Part shown: positions 9,911 through 21,216 of the stretch, piece by piece | How positions within the stretch are numbered: the first letter of the stretch is position 1 | Layout: the number at the start of each line of letters is the position of its first letter | Source of the DNA: Brachypodium distachyon | Lineage: Eukaryota > Streptophyta > Magnoliopsida > Poales > Poaceae | Reading direction: 5' to 3' | Assembly: GCF_000005505.3 (NCBI RefSeq) | Contig: NC_016132.3 | Location: 22,310,501-22,374,500 of the forward strand | DNA length: 64,000 nucleotides | Translations under genes and position numbers: made by a program | The notes under the pieces: model-generated | Databases searched by the model: none | Seen by the model: the letters and a program-made list of their open reading frames with translations, nothing else | Told to the model about the DNA's origin: nothing

Positions 9911-12900
9911 AAATTGTACTCACAAACTTGCATGACCTCCTAGGGCAGCATAAACAAATAATGTTCAAAATCATGATAACAAAGTATCACGAAGCTGCAG
10001 CGGAAAAGTAGAGAAAAAGGGCCTCATCTACTCCCAAAGGAGAGAGCATGTTGGAATGTAAGCACATGACCCAGAGAAATATCGACGAACCTCACTCTTT
10101 GTCAGTTTCACCTGCATTATTAATTGCAGCCACTACGTGGTCAATACATTTGAATGTATTGGCAAGCTCACCAGAGTTATAAAGGACCTACCAAGTACAT
10201 GCATAGTTTGGCTAGGTGGGGTTTGGTTATTTTGCATAAAAGCATCATTATTCAAATCCTATCATTTTTAGACAAATAATTTTGAATTTTATTGGACACG
10301 GGTTAGAAACACCCATGCTCCTATTAACCTAGGCACATTGAGTAGAAACATCAATCCTCCTACCCAGTTTAAACCATTCATTTTATTAGGAAATTTGAAT
10401 GAGTGAGACTTTCCTTACAGCTTCAACATCTAGTTGCTCATAATTGTCCGTAACCAGGGACACGGCTAAGTACTTAGCTTGACACTCTCGAGAGGTGGTA
10501 CACTTTACCCACAAAAAATCGACGTGTTAATCCCTTGCTGTCCTCAGGGTAGAGTAGCAACGGCATCGATTACAGGAATTTTCAGAACATATTCCCTAGA
10601 CCACCTGAGGGACGCGTTCCAACCTACACTGCTACATACCGATGTCACCGCGGATCCAGGTTCATATTTCTTACATCCATCCTGGCAGAGCCCATAATAC
10701 CATGTGGTTGTACTGGAAGCTACTAAACAGGAGACTAGTCCAGTCTCTGGTTATCCCGGGTGGCATCCCACATTGTGACGCAGGCGCTCCCCGAATCGCA
10801 CGGGGAGGTGACCATGGACGCTCCCGAATCACACGGAGAGACGACTCAGCGGGCCCCATTGAAATGGACCTAATGTCACGACATCCGAAAACTCAAAGCA
10901 GCCCACCCAGGACGATTCATTGAATTGCTTGTTTTGCCATACACTAGGAAAATCATATTGTAATTCAATAGTATCATATTTGTAATAATACCACCCTCGT
11001 ATATTTTCATAGCATAGCATTTTACTAATACGATGGCAATTGGTGGTGAGGGTTATGACAAAGGGTATGCTATACTACTAGGACAGATCATAGCTAGCAT
11101 AGATACAATATTAGTCCTAACAATGCAACTAATGAAAACTAGTGCATAATAAAATAATGGGATGATGGTCAAAGTTAACTTGCCTTTATAGTAGTTGGTA
11201 TGCAGACACTCTTCACAGTCACACAGTTCGCTCTCCGAGAAAACTATGCAATCAAGCAAACATACACATACATAAAACACACCATACAAGCAAAGAATAT
11301 GTATGCTATGATGCAATGCAAATCATGTGACATGAGTTTTGGTTTATTTTATTTGGGTGATCTACTGAACCAAAGCATAAAATAAATTAAGTATATGCAA
11401 TTAGGGTTTTAAACGAAAAGCAAAAGCTAGGGTTTAAACCCTAAAATGAGATTTTATTTACATCTGCAGAATAATTTAATTCGAAAAATTTATTTATCTG
11501 TCCCATTGGACAGAGGACAATAAAACAAAATTTTGGGCACTGGTTTCATTCAAAAAGGACTTCTAGATAATTAGTTATGATTTAAATGGTATAAAACCCT
11601 AATCTGTAATTTGAATGTGATTCAGATATTCAAATTTGAATTTGGACAGTGCCAAAAGATTCTACATTTCCTAAGGATTCCAAAAAGGTGTGGATCACTA
11701 AATTTGGCCAAACAGATTTAAAGTTGTGATCATTTGAAGTTACAGGGGCCTATCTGCAAAAATGCCTTTTATTAATCCGGGGAAATAAAATTACATTTTT
11801 ATTTTAAAACTCGGGTGCCACGTGGCGCATTCCTATTCGTTGGTACTGGTTCGGTTTAAATGAATAAGGACGATCCAATCTACACCGTTGGAGATGGATT
11901 GACGGACGAGATCGATCGGGGGAAGCTCACCGGCGGGTTAGGGTTCCGGCGACGGAAACCGGCGGCGGTGCGGCTCGGGCGTGGAGGCGGGCGGCGTTCG
12001 GGTGGACCTCGGGCGTCGGGGAGGACACGGGGAGGCGCGGCGCGGCACGGCGGAGACGGGGGCGCGGTCGGTGGCGCTCGAGGACGGCGGGGTCGGCGCC
12101 TAGGACGAGACGGGCGGGCGGCGCGGCACGGCGAACGGCGGCGCGGGCATGGGCGGTCGTCGGCGGGGAGCTGCAGCGCACGGGAGTGAAGATGGCGCGC
12201 GTCAAACGAAGCTCAAGGGGAAGACTCTCCAGAAATTTGTGAGCTCGGGCGGTAATGCTCACCGGCGAGGTCGGGACGGCGCGGTGAACGGCGGCGCCGG
12301 CGAAGCTTTTCGGCGAGGAATCGGGGCAGCCTGGCGGCGTGATAGCGAGGGGGAGCAGAGGGAAAACGAGGAGGGGGCCGCGGTGCTTATAAGGACGCGC
12401 TCGGCTGTGAAAATGGAAGGCCGGAGGAGCGGATCCCGGTGATGGCGGGCGGCGGTCACGCGCGGGGAAGGCGGCGCGATTTCGGGCGCTTGCCCGAGGT
12501 AGGGGACGACCCCGACAGGTGGGCCCCACCTGTCGGTGGCTCGGGCGCGCGCGAGCGGGCGGCTGGGCCAGGGGGGCTATGGCGCGCGCGGGGGAGTTGG
12601 GCCGGTTCGGCCCAATTCGGCCGGGCCGGTCCGTTTACCCCTTTTTTTTTTCTTTTAGACCTTTTCTTTTTCTGTTTTTCCCATTTCTTTGATATCTTTT
12701 GAGTTTGAACTCCAAATTGGTCCAAATAAATTCCAGAAAATTTGTAAAATCATGTTCTACCATGATACAACTTTTGGAAGTAGTTTCTCTTCAAAATAAA
12801 ATATATAAAAATACATTTGCCCTATAAATGACTTCAGGGCTATATATCTGTTTGAATAAAATACTTTTTCAACTCCAAATAATTAACCAAAAATTATGGG

Positions 12901-13091
12901 ATAGCTTATATATGCATTAAACCCTTTTTATACATCAACCCTATTGGTTTGATAATCCAAAGGTTACAGGGATGTAAACAAAATCTCTTAAAGCCTTTTG
13001 TGATTCAAAATTTGAATTCAAACATGCAATTGTGGCATGATGCTCATGGATGCAATGCCCATGTAAAGGTTTGAAATTTTTGGATGTTACA
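9911..13091 (-). mobile_element. Long LTR, family L, truncated at its 3' end
   Basis: Read on the minus strand it starts TGTAACATCC at 13,091, has an AT-rich beginning, a GC-rich block (12,600-11,900) with a TATA motif (CTTATAAG, 12,386-12,393), then a long low-complexity AT-rich tail. Order and motifs match the complete LTR at 57,285-60,979, and 9,911-10,930 also matches 43,140-45,400 and 62,740-62,870. About 120-150 bp of the LTR's 3' terminus is missing where the copia LTR joins. Small ORFs in the GC-rich block are not convincing genes. Confidence 0.8.
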
Positions 13092-13858
13092 GCTTGCTGG
13101 GCTGCGGGCGTTGCCTTGCAGGGCAGCAGGAGAAATCCTGCCTGGGCGCCTCCCCGGAAGTTTACTTGCCGGGGAGGGTGTTCTCGGGCGCAAGTGTCCG
13201 TTACAAGAGCAGGAGCGAGCGGGAGCAACGGCGGCACCATGTGGCCACTCGACGGGCGTGCTGCGCGCAGGATTCGTCAGGACGAGGAGTGAAGCACACG
13301 CCAGCATTAAATGCTCCGACCAAAAGGGGATTCCCCGTCCTTTCAGCCTCCAGTGACCCGCCTGGGGTAAATTTCAGGCGCCTAGACCCCTAACTACAGG
13401 GCTACCTAATCTGCATGCAAGCCAGCACACCAAGGGCAAGCTGCCTTAGCTCTTTGCTCGCCATTTGTCACCCATGTACCGTGGCACCTGTGGCATCCCT
13501 TTCGGTATAAAAGGAGGACCCCCGCCAATGGTCAAAGGGTTGGGTTCGGTTTGTTTGGATTCATATTAGCACTAGCCGAGAATAGCAAGGAGCACTTAGC
13601 TAATAAGAGAGTGCACCCGGGGACTCCCCCTGGCAACTTGTAAACCTTCGCTCACAGGATAATAGAAACCACAGAAGCATGACGTAGGGTTTTACACCTC
13701 AGGGTGGCCCGAACCTGGGTAAACGATCTCGTGTTCATTATGCTCTTACGCTTTGCATTGGCCTCGCCGGCGACCGCCGGGGCGATCCCCGTCGCCCACT
13801 GCCGAACCTCAAAGGGGGTGCTCGCGCATCCCCGCTGTCTGAGCCCTGTGCTACAACA
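13092..13858 (+). mobile_element. Tat LTR, 5'-truncated (copy F, left)
   Basis: The sequence matches the 3' 770 bp of the plus-strand LTR at 36,014-36,878, with TATAAAAG at 13,506-13,513 and the terminus CTACAACA at 13,858. It begins directly after the L LTR terminus, which removed its first ~100 bp. No primer-binding site follows: the next base is already antisense-gene sequence, so either gag-pol was deleted from this element or this is a separate LTR inserted in copy F. Confidence 0.8.
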
Positions 13859-14689
13859 CAGAGCCACGGGCCCTCGTGGGGTAGCCGCAGCCCCGATCGC
13901 CGTGGAAGCCGCCACGGCGATTGCGGCCGCTGCGGAGGTGGCTGCTGCGGTGGGAGCTCTCGTCCTCCGCACCAGAGGTGCGTCGTCCTCGTCCGTCTCC
14001 TCCGCCACGGGGAGGGCCATCCGGACCCCGGCAACGTGGCCAGCCTCGTCGCCGGAGGACTCGACATCGGGCCTGCTGAGCTCCGATTCCCCCCCGCTCT
14101 CCTCAGCCACTCGCTTCCCGCGGGCTGCGGCTGGCTGAAGTTGCGGGGCTCGAGCAAGGGAATCGGACATCAGCCCCCACTCGTTGCAAGGCGGGTAGCT
14201 GCTGACGATGTCGTGCAGCCCCGCGACGCCGGCATGGAGGGAAGGAGCCCCCGGGGGCAGATCCATGAATGGGGCATCCTCGCCGGTGATCCCCTTCACC
14301 CACGCCCGAATCGCGTCCGGGGTCACACCACCATTCTGGAGGCACGTGTTGTCCCAGGGCCCCGTGTACATCCACGCGGGGCGAGACCGTAGCTGCAGCG
14401 GTGCGATGTGCCGGCTAATGTAGGTGCGTGCCACATCGAGATCAGTGAGCCCCGCTAGTCACAGGGCCTTGATCCTCTCGACGATGGGGAGAAGCTCCGC
14501 GTCGCGGCCGTAGAGGTCGCGCCAACCGTCGTTGCTTGCTGGTAGCTCGGTGGGCACGTAGATGAGCTCATCGGGATCCGCCACGTGAACCCAGCACCAA
14601 TCCGCGCGCCACTCTTTCTCGATCTTCTTCTCCGTCCGCACGATGAACTCCGACTTCATCTTGTCGCGGGCGTTGAGCAACGGTCGCAT
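13859..14689 (-). pseudogene. Antisense Transposase_28-like gene, copy F (internal part)
   Basis: Reading from 14,689 leftward, the sequence starts inside the domain (DKMKSEFIVR, EKEWRADWCWVHVADPDE, then HIAPLQLRSRPAWMYTGP) and runs into an acidic and Ala-rich region before stopping at the LTR at 13,858. One in-frame TGA separates the two readable parts near 14,457. At about 14,690 the upstream promoter block (CGCACCCGTAGG on this strand) is joined directly to codon ~130 of the gene, so the ATG and first part of the domain were deleted. The gene is opposite to the flanking plus-strand LTRs, as in the other copies. Confidence 0.7.
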
Positions 14690-14954
14690 CCGCCCCCTAC
14701 GGGTGCGCGGGGATAATTACGCTTAAAGAGGGGGAATGCGGGGCGTGGCCTTAACCACCCATGATTAAGGAGAGGTTAGGGCGGAAATCTCGCCCTCACT
14801 ACTTCGCCCGTAACGGCGGAGTCCCTGGAGTAACGCAAAGACAGGCACCTGAAGTGGCTCGGGACCCACGCGTCGGTTATGGGTGTAGCCCGGCAACCGA
14901 CCAAAGGTGAGTTTGTCCGGGAGCAGGCGTTGCCGGCCCACACCCGGGGGCTAC

Positions 14955-15822
14955 TGTCGCAGCAGTGGCACCCGGGGTGCCACCGTGCATGACGCGTGGG
15001 TCGCCTCACCCACTCCCCGCAAGGATAGTGCCTCGGGCAGCACCGTGCAAGCTGCCCGGCAAGCCACCAGCCCGGCAGGGCTAGTCAGGCTGCGGGGTGT
15101 TACCCTGGAAGGTAACAAGAGAATCCCTGTCTGGGCGCTCCCAAGAAAGGTCACTTGCCGGGGAGGGTTCCCGGGCGCGGGCGCTTGCTACAGGGGCGGT
15201 ACCAAACGGACAGAGCATCGACGCCACGTGGCCGCCCGGCGGGATCCCTGTGCGCAGGGCTCGTCAAGGCAAGGAGTGGAGCACAAGCCAGCATTGAATG
15301 CTCCGACAGAAAGGGGATTCCCCGTCTAGTGAGCCCACAGTAACTGGCCCGCTGTGAATTCTAGGGACCTAGCGCCCTAGCCGCAGAGCTACTCACCATG
15401 CATGCAAGCCAGCGTAGCGATGGCAAGCTGCCCGAGTTCTTTGCTCGCCATTTGTCACCCACGCACCAAGCCACCTGTGGTATCCCCTTGAGTATAAAAG
15501 GAGGACCGTTGCCAACAGTCTGGGGGTTCGGTTCCTTACGAGTTCTAGCCAGAAATAGCAAGTAGCCCTTAGCAGAAAAGGAGAGAATGCCCAGGAACTC
15601 CCCCGGCAACCTGTAAACCCTTTTTCACTTGTTAATAAGAACACAGAAGCAGGACGTAGGGTTTTACACCTCAGGGTGGCCCGAACCTGGGTGAAACGGT
15701 CGTGTGCATCTTCACGCTTGACATTGGCCTCGCCGGCGATTGCCGGAGCGATCCCCGTCGCCCTCTGCCGAGCCTAAAGGGGGTGCCGCACACCCCCGGT
15801 GTCTGCGCCCCGGGCTACGACA
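14955..15822 (+). mobile_element. Tat LTR, 868 bp (3' LTR of copy F)
   Basis: It starts TGTCGCAGCAGTGG right after a polypurine-like CCCGGGGGCTAC (14,943-14,954) and ends GGGCTACGACA. TATAAAAG lies at 15,493-15,500. The polypurine tract on its left identifies it as the 3' LTR of a plus-strand element. The flanking GAATG would be the target duplication, but the other end is lost. Confidence 0.85.
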
Positions 15823-15865
15823 GAATGTTCTTTGCAAACATTATTCGAAATTTAACTAACCTGAA

Positions 15866-16348
15866 CTACTCGTCGTCAGAGAGGACAATCACCTTCTCTT
15901 TCTCCTCCTTCTTCTTGCCCTCCACCTCCGCATCCTCGCGAGCGGCGCTCTCCTGCAGCAGCAATTTGCGACGTAAAGCTTCGACGCGCGCGTTGATGTA
16001 CCTGATGTCCTTAGCGCACTGTCGGGCGCCAGGGCCGCCATTGTCGAGGTTGCTGAGACCGTCCAGGCAGTTTCCAACGATGAGCAACGGGTCGATGGGG
16101 CGGGCGCGCTGTGCCGCTGCCCTAGCGTGCCAGGACTCGGCCTCGGGACGAGGGGAGATGGGGCCGTGCTCCGGGGCGCTGGAGGGTGGCAGCGGGTTCA
16201 TGGCAGGGGGGAGGGGTGGTGCGGCAGCTGGGGCAGAGGAGGTTGTGGAAGGAGAGGATAAGGAAGGGATTGGCGGCGGCAGGGAGGAAGGCGGAGAGAT
16301 TGATGGGCCGATCCGGCCCGTCAAGAGGAACTGTGTATTTCGCAACAA
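15866..16348 (-). CDS. Hypothetical protein, 160 codons
   Basis: The open frame runs from a possible ATG at 16,348 (or a more internal one at 16,201, which gives 111 residues) to a stop at 15,866. The N-terminal half is Pro/Ser-rich. The C-terminal half contains a predicted helical region (CAKDIRYINARVEALRRKLL), a Lys/Glu-rich segment and an acidic end (VIVLSDDE). The last codon is only 44 bp from a Tat LTR, so the insertion may have removed the 3' UTR. I do not recognise a family. It may be a gene fragment. Confidence 0.35.
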   Translation of the reverse strand: MLRNTQFLLTGRIGPSISPPSSLPPPIPSLSSPSTTSSAPAAAPPLPPAMNPLPPSSAPEHGPISPRPEAESWHARAAAQRARPIDPLLIVGNCLDGLSNLDNGGPGARQCAKDIRYINARVEALRRKLLLQESAAREDAEVEGKKKEEKEKVIVLSDDE

Positions 16349-16675
16349 ACTTCACAGATTTTGTGCGGATATATTGGCATAATTTTCGGAATTTGCCAGA
16401 ACTTTGCAGATATTGTTCACTCGGCAGATTTTTGGTAGTTTTAAAAAATCTATCCAACGCACTGACGGATGTGGAATTTGAATAAAATGAGAGGTGATTC
16501 TCAATTTTTTTTAAGATTTTGTTGTGAGTGCTCAACAAGGACACCTTAATCGGAAACTTTGTACATGGTACGACCTCCATACAAAGTACAGTACCAACAT
16601 TATCCTAAAATATAGATATTACCAACTTTGTCCATAGAACATAACAATACCAATATTATCCTAGCATAACATAAA

Positions 16676-17911
16676 TCATTTCTTGATGTAGGTCTTTTTC
16701 ATCCTGCGCTTCAGTGCCATCCAAAGCTCCTCCACCAGCTCTCTAACCTGCCAGGTCACAATGGGCATGCGTCAGCTGTTGCTTGTTACAACTGGATTTA
16801 CTAAGCAGTCGTTTAAAAAAAACTAGGCAACATGATCACCTCAAGGCGGGACGGAGGATCGACATCTGGTTGCACGTTGCTCTCATCCATCCAACGCATG
16901 ATGATGTGCATCTTAGGGAAAACAAACTCATCCACTCTCCTCTTCTGCAGGTATGATCAAAATTGCAGTAATTGACCAAATTACAGGACATTTATGCCTC
17001 GATTGACATGTATTTGAAAAGCTAAAGCATATATATTGACGACTAAAATTTAATTTTTTTTAAAAAAATGACACATATTTGAATTGCTGCACCCACTTTT
17101 CACATAAGTAGTTGTACTGAAGCAAATTAGAAGTAAATTCATGCATCTTGAGCATGTATTAGAAAATCTGACGACAGTTCATGCCCTAACAAGTAGTTGT
17201 ACATTTTTCATATTCGTATGTTTTTACATTCCCGTGATCCAAAGGAGCCATAACAAGGAAATTTATATTACAAAAATTGAAGCATATATGTATATCCATA
17301 TATGAAGTGTTCAACCAAATTTTGACATAAATTAGAATTAGTGATGCAACTTATCACTACAGTAGTTGTATTGAACCAAACTAAACTAAACTGAACCAAA
17401 CTGAACTTATAATCTATTACCATCATGTCTATTAATCTATATATTTTTATCAAAACTAAACTAAAGCTTTCTTAGCACAACATCTAATGTCTAGCAGGTC
17501 AACTAAGGAATAATATTTCTCGGTCGCCTGAGAACTAGCAATTCCCTTAATAAAAACAATTTTAACTAGCATACCGAACTAAATCTTAGTACTTTGGAAT
17601 GACATAAAAACCTAGTGTTTTGGAATTCGGCGGCTCACCCTAGTGGAATGGCTAAACTCTGGCACGCCTGGTGGTGGCCCGATGAAGGGCTTCGCGTCCT
17701 CCGGTCCGGCGTGAACGGGCGGGTCGATGCACGCCGCTCGCCGGGGAGACGCCGTAGACGTCGCAGGGGGTGGCGACGCTGTCGAGGTTGTAGTGAGGGC
17801 GGACGGCTTCTTGCTCGTCGTGTAGAGGCACCTCGGCTTGCGGGGGGTTCGGGAGAACCTCCCATGCGCGTCGCGCACTTGGCGCCGCGAGATGTGCTCC
17901 TTGGGAGGCAT
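16676..17911 (-). CDS. Small three-exon gene of unknown function, paralogue 1
   Basis: Exons on the minus strand are 17,911-17,639 (91 codons), 16,944-16,840 (35 codons) and 16,747-16,676 (23 codons plus TGA), giving 149 residues. All junctions are GT-AG and phase 0: STR|GTGAGC, CTGCAG|AAGAGG, CTTGAG|GTGATC and CTGGCAG|GTTAGA. The protein starts MPPKEHISRRQVRDAHGRFS, has a Ser/Thr/Pro-rich middle, and ends in two short conserved parts (FPKMHIIMRWMDESN and VRELVEELWMALKRRMKK). A paralogue with the same exon plan lies at 19,918-20,818. Both are on the same strand and about 2 kb apart, so this is a tandem duplication. The short basic exon 3 could form an amphipathic helix. Family and function are not known to me. 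Intron 1 (694 bp) is AT-rich and otherwise empty. Confidence 0.65.
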
Positions 17912-18830
17912 AATGCCACCGCCACTGGGGAAGATACTGCGGCGATGGGAAGTTGGGGAGGGGGAGGGGGAGGGGATTCGGCGGATGGGTGGGTGTGGAT
18001 GGGAAATTGGGGTTTTGACATAAAAGGAAACAGAGGACACTTTTTTTTTTGCTATGGAATTCGTATATATGGACTTGAGGCCAAATTAAAGGGAATATTG
18101 AAACAAATAGATTAATGGGCAATTCGGTAATTCTCAATTATTTTAGCATCTATTTATTCTTTGCTTCTAAAAATGTATTAAATTAACTACATCAATTACA
18201 AAAAAAGTACTGTACAATGGAAATATAAATTTCATACCAGAAATTGTACCATTCGGAAATATAACATTTCAAAAGAGGTAATATTACTCCGTCTCTCTCT
18301 CTCTCTCACTATTCATAGGGCACATCCAAACACTCTTTTCAAACAATTCCCATGTTTAAAATCCTATAGTATTCAAATTGCCATGGCATTCGGGCCTCTC
18401 TGGATTATAGGATTGCAATAACATAGGAATAGTGAAAAGCATATGATTGGATTGCAAAAGCATATTGCATCCTCTAGGGATCCAAAACATAGAGGAAATT
18501 CTAAAGGATTTATACAGTATTTCAACCCTTAGAGCTTATTCAATTTCCTCCAAAAACAAAGGAATTCAATGAGATTCCTAAGGAATCAATTTGCTTGTTT
18601 CCTACGAAACAAATGCATCTACAGTGAACTTTCCTTTGGAATCCTGATTCCTTTACATTTCCTACAAAATTTACTGTGAAACGAACGAGGTTTAGGAATT
18701 AGGCCAATTTGGACTCAATCCTGCAAACCTAATAGGGCCCCTTAGGATTTTTCCCTCTGTGTGGGTAGCATCGTTTCGTAGGAATGGACATGCTAGATTC
18801 CTAAGGAATGTGTCCAAATTGACCTAATTA
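17912..18830. other. Intergenic, AT-rich, MITE-like debris
   Basis: No gene is visible. A short (CT)n run lies at about 18,290-18,308. From about 18,390 to 18,740 there are repeated phrases such as GGATTATAGGATTGCAATAACATAGGAA that resemble the interior of the Tourist-like MITEs at 18,831 and 24,434, but clean terminal repeats were not found. Confidence 0.4.
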
Positions 18831-19145
18831 GGGCCTCTTTGATTCGCAGGACAGGAAAAATACAGGAATAGAAAAACCGTAGGATTGCAATGTCATGGCC
18901 ATTCGAAACCTACAGGATTGTGGTTAAACCAATGTTTGTTTGATTGAGAACAGGAAAAACAAAGGAATTTAAAAAGAGGTTGGAGTGGATGGAAAAATTT
19001 CCTATGAAATGTAGTGCAATGAAATCCTTCGGAAAATTTCCCATCGAATTCAATCCTACAAATCAAACAACTCATATAGGAAAAAAATCCTAAGGATTCA
19101 AATCCTCCAAAATCCCTATGAAAATCCTTTGAATCAAAGGAGCAC
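18831..19145. mobile_element. Tourist-like MITE (PIF/Harbinger type), 315 bp
   Basis: The ends are imperfect inverted repeats: GGGCCTCTTTGATTC on the left and GAATCAAAGGAGCAC on the right. They are flanked by TTA at 18,828-18,830 and 19,146-19,148, the typical Tourist target duplication. The interior is AT-rich with no coding capacity. It lies between the two paralogous genes. Confidence 0.75.
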
Positions 19146-19148
19146 TTA

Positions 19149-19900
19149 GGGATAGGTGAGAACTTTCAAAACCATAGGGATCATAGGAATTTTGTCGGAA
19201 AAACAGAGGAATTCAATCGTAAAGAAATAAAGAGGAATTCAAATTATTTGAAAGTAATTAATTTAGAACATTTTGTTCAGCATTTGAGAGGACTGGACAG
19301 AACATGAAATAATTTGAAATGATTTTACTGCATTGTTCATTTCAGGATTTGGCCGATTTGGACAGATTTTATTTAGGAACTGACAGAGTTTGAGAGAATT
19401 TTGGCCGATTTGGACGGATTTTATTTAGAAACTGACAGAGTTTGAGAGAATTTGACAAAAATTTGGCAGATTTTCTTCTGCTTTCCAGAGGTTGGACAAC
19501 ATTTCGAGAGAATTTGAACGAATTTGAGATAGTTATGCAAAATTTCACTCAAAACCTTCTTCGCTTTACGCGTGAGCTACACCCGAAATTTCTCCGCCAT
19601 ATCACGTTCGTAGCTGTGATTTCACAAGGGCATAAAATAGCCTAATCCTTCCCATATTTTTGACTACTATATTTTGGGATATTTTTGTTCTTCTCAGAAT
19701 TTCCATTTCACCATATAGATTGTATACAATTGAAAGCTAAACAACATAATATATAGATAGATAGAAGGACATTTTTTTTTGCACTTAGCATACAAATTCT
19801 GAGGAAAGCATCCCGTAGGAAACATAAATCAATACATGCATGGCTAAAAGAAAAAATACGAGCGTGACTAAATGAAAATCTATATAATATAACTAGAGAA
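19149..19900. repeat. AT-rich spacer with a 52-bp tandem duplication
   Basis: Between the MITE and paralogue 2 the sequence is AT-rich with no gene. A unit beginning TTGGCCGATTTGGAC and ending GAGTTTGAGAGAA is repeated twice in tandem at about 19,349-19,453. Further degenerate GAGAATTTG phrases follow, so this may be the relic of a longer simple array. Confidence 0.45.
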
Positions 19901-19917
19901 GATGCATTCGCTCGGCA

Positions 19918-20818
19918 CTAGTCCTTGAAAATCTTCTTCGCCTTCTGCTTAAGCAGCACACGAAAGTTCTCGGCAATAGCACGAACCTGTCATTTAGCAA
20001 GGTCATAAGTTAACGTTAGTTAGCATACATACATACATACATACATACATACATACATACATACATACATACATACATACATACATACATACATACATAC
20101 ATACATACATACATACATACATACATACATACATACATACATACATACATACGTACGTACGTACGTACGTACGTACGTACGTACGTACGTACGTACATAC
20201 ATACATACATATATATACATATATACCTATATACGTACATATATATATCTATATATCTATATATATATATATATATATGGTTCATCTTAATTAATTACAG
20301 AACTGGGAAATCATATGGATTACCTCACTCGGGCGCGGAGGCTCGACATCATCCTCGTCTGCGCTATCATCTGTGTACGTCACCGTAATGGCTATCTTCG
20401 GCTAGCATAGGAACCCCGCCTCGTTAATATACTGCATTTGATCAAGTTAGATAATAAAAAGTACATCTACAGGGTGAAAACTACCGTAGTACAACTATAT
20501 ATACTATTGAAACAAAGCTATGATCTAATAGCTCACCTTCTCACTCGGCTGGACAGCCTCCTTCGCCAAGTCTGGTTCGTTGAAGTGACGAGCCCGTGCT
20601 CTAGTGTGCGGAGAGACCAGGAGGCTAGCATGGTGGGTCGACGCCGTCTTCTTGGTCGGAGAGCTGAGCGACACCGTCTTCTTGTTGGTCGCAGGGACGG
20701 CAGACGCCCGCGATGAGGCACCGTGACGTGACATCGATTTCGTCACAGGGCTACGGCAGAACCTCCCCAGCGCATCCCGCGGCTGCCGGCGGGAGATGTG
20801 CTCCTTCTTTCCCGCCAT
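19918..20818 (-). pseudogene. Small three-exon gene, paralogue 2 (possibly broken)
   Basis: Exons on the minus strand are 20,818-20,537 (94 codons), 20,431-20,324 and 19,986-19,918 (22 codons plus TAG), all phase 0 with GT-AG ends. The start MAGKKEHISRRQPRDALGRF matches paralogue 1, as do exon 2 (PKIAITVTYTDDSAD) and exon 3 (VRAIAENFRVLLKQKAKK). With the acceptor homologous to paralogue 1, codon 10 of exon 2 is TAG. An alternative acceptor 30 nt further on (TATGCTAG|CCGAAG) keeps phase 0 and removes the stop, so an active, slightly shorter product is possible. Intron 2 (19,987-20,323) contains the long microsatellite. I label it a pseudogene with low certainty. Confidence 0.6.
20022..20278. 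repeat. Composite microsatellite (TACA)n-(GTAC)n-(TA)n
   Basis: About 130 bp of TACA tetranucleotide repeats run into about 45 bp of GTAC repeats, a few more TACA units, then irregular TATA-rich sequence ending in a (TA)n run. All ORFs across it are repeat artefacts. It lies inside intron 2 of paralogue 2. Length is likely unstable. Confidence 0.95.
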
Positions 20819-20961
20819 TTAGTTTGTTGGAGGGAGATGGATTTCACACAAATGCGACATGGGAGAGGTTTTGGCCTTTTGGGATATATATCAAGAAACC
20901 TAGCGAAATCAGTGGAGAATTCGGCGGGCAAACTAATAAATAAAAACATACACCTTAATTA

Positions 20962-21165
20962 GAAAATCTGGATGGGCATCTTTTTTATTTTTTCTATGTA
21001 AATAATCCATAAACTGATTTCAGGTCTTAGTTTTTTTTTAGAATTATTTCAGGTCTTAGTTACAATATCCGGGTGGGCATCTTTTTTTATTTTTTCTATG
21101 TAAATAATCCATAAACTGATTTCAGGTCTTAATTTTGTTTTTTGAGAATTATTTCAGGTCTTAGG
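20962..21165. repeat. 101-bp tandem duplication
   Basis: Two copies of a segment containing TGGGCATCTTTTTT and ATAATCCATAAACTGATTTC lie head to tail with a period of 101 bp. It is non-coding and lies just upstream of the ORF at 21,217. Confidence 0.8.
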
Positions 21166-21216
21166 TAGAAAACCCTAGTTCCTCCGCCTTGTGATTTCGA
21201 ACGTCAGCTCGTCGCG

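Noticed and set aside
11860..12725. ORFs in a GC-rich stretch (up to 200 codons)
   Set aside because: This is the matching GC-rich block of another L LTR; no conserved protein between copies.
20003..20285. ORFs of repeated Tyr/Met/Val/Cys residues
   Set aside because: Translation of the microsatellite; no biological protein.
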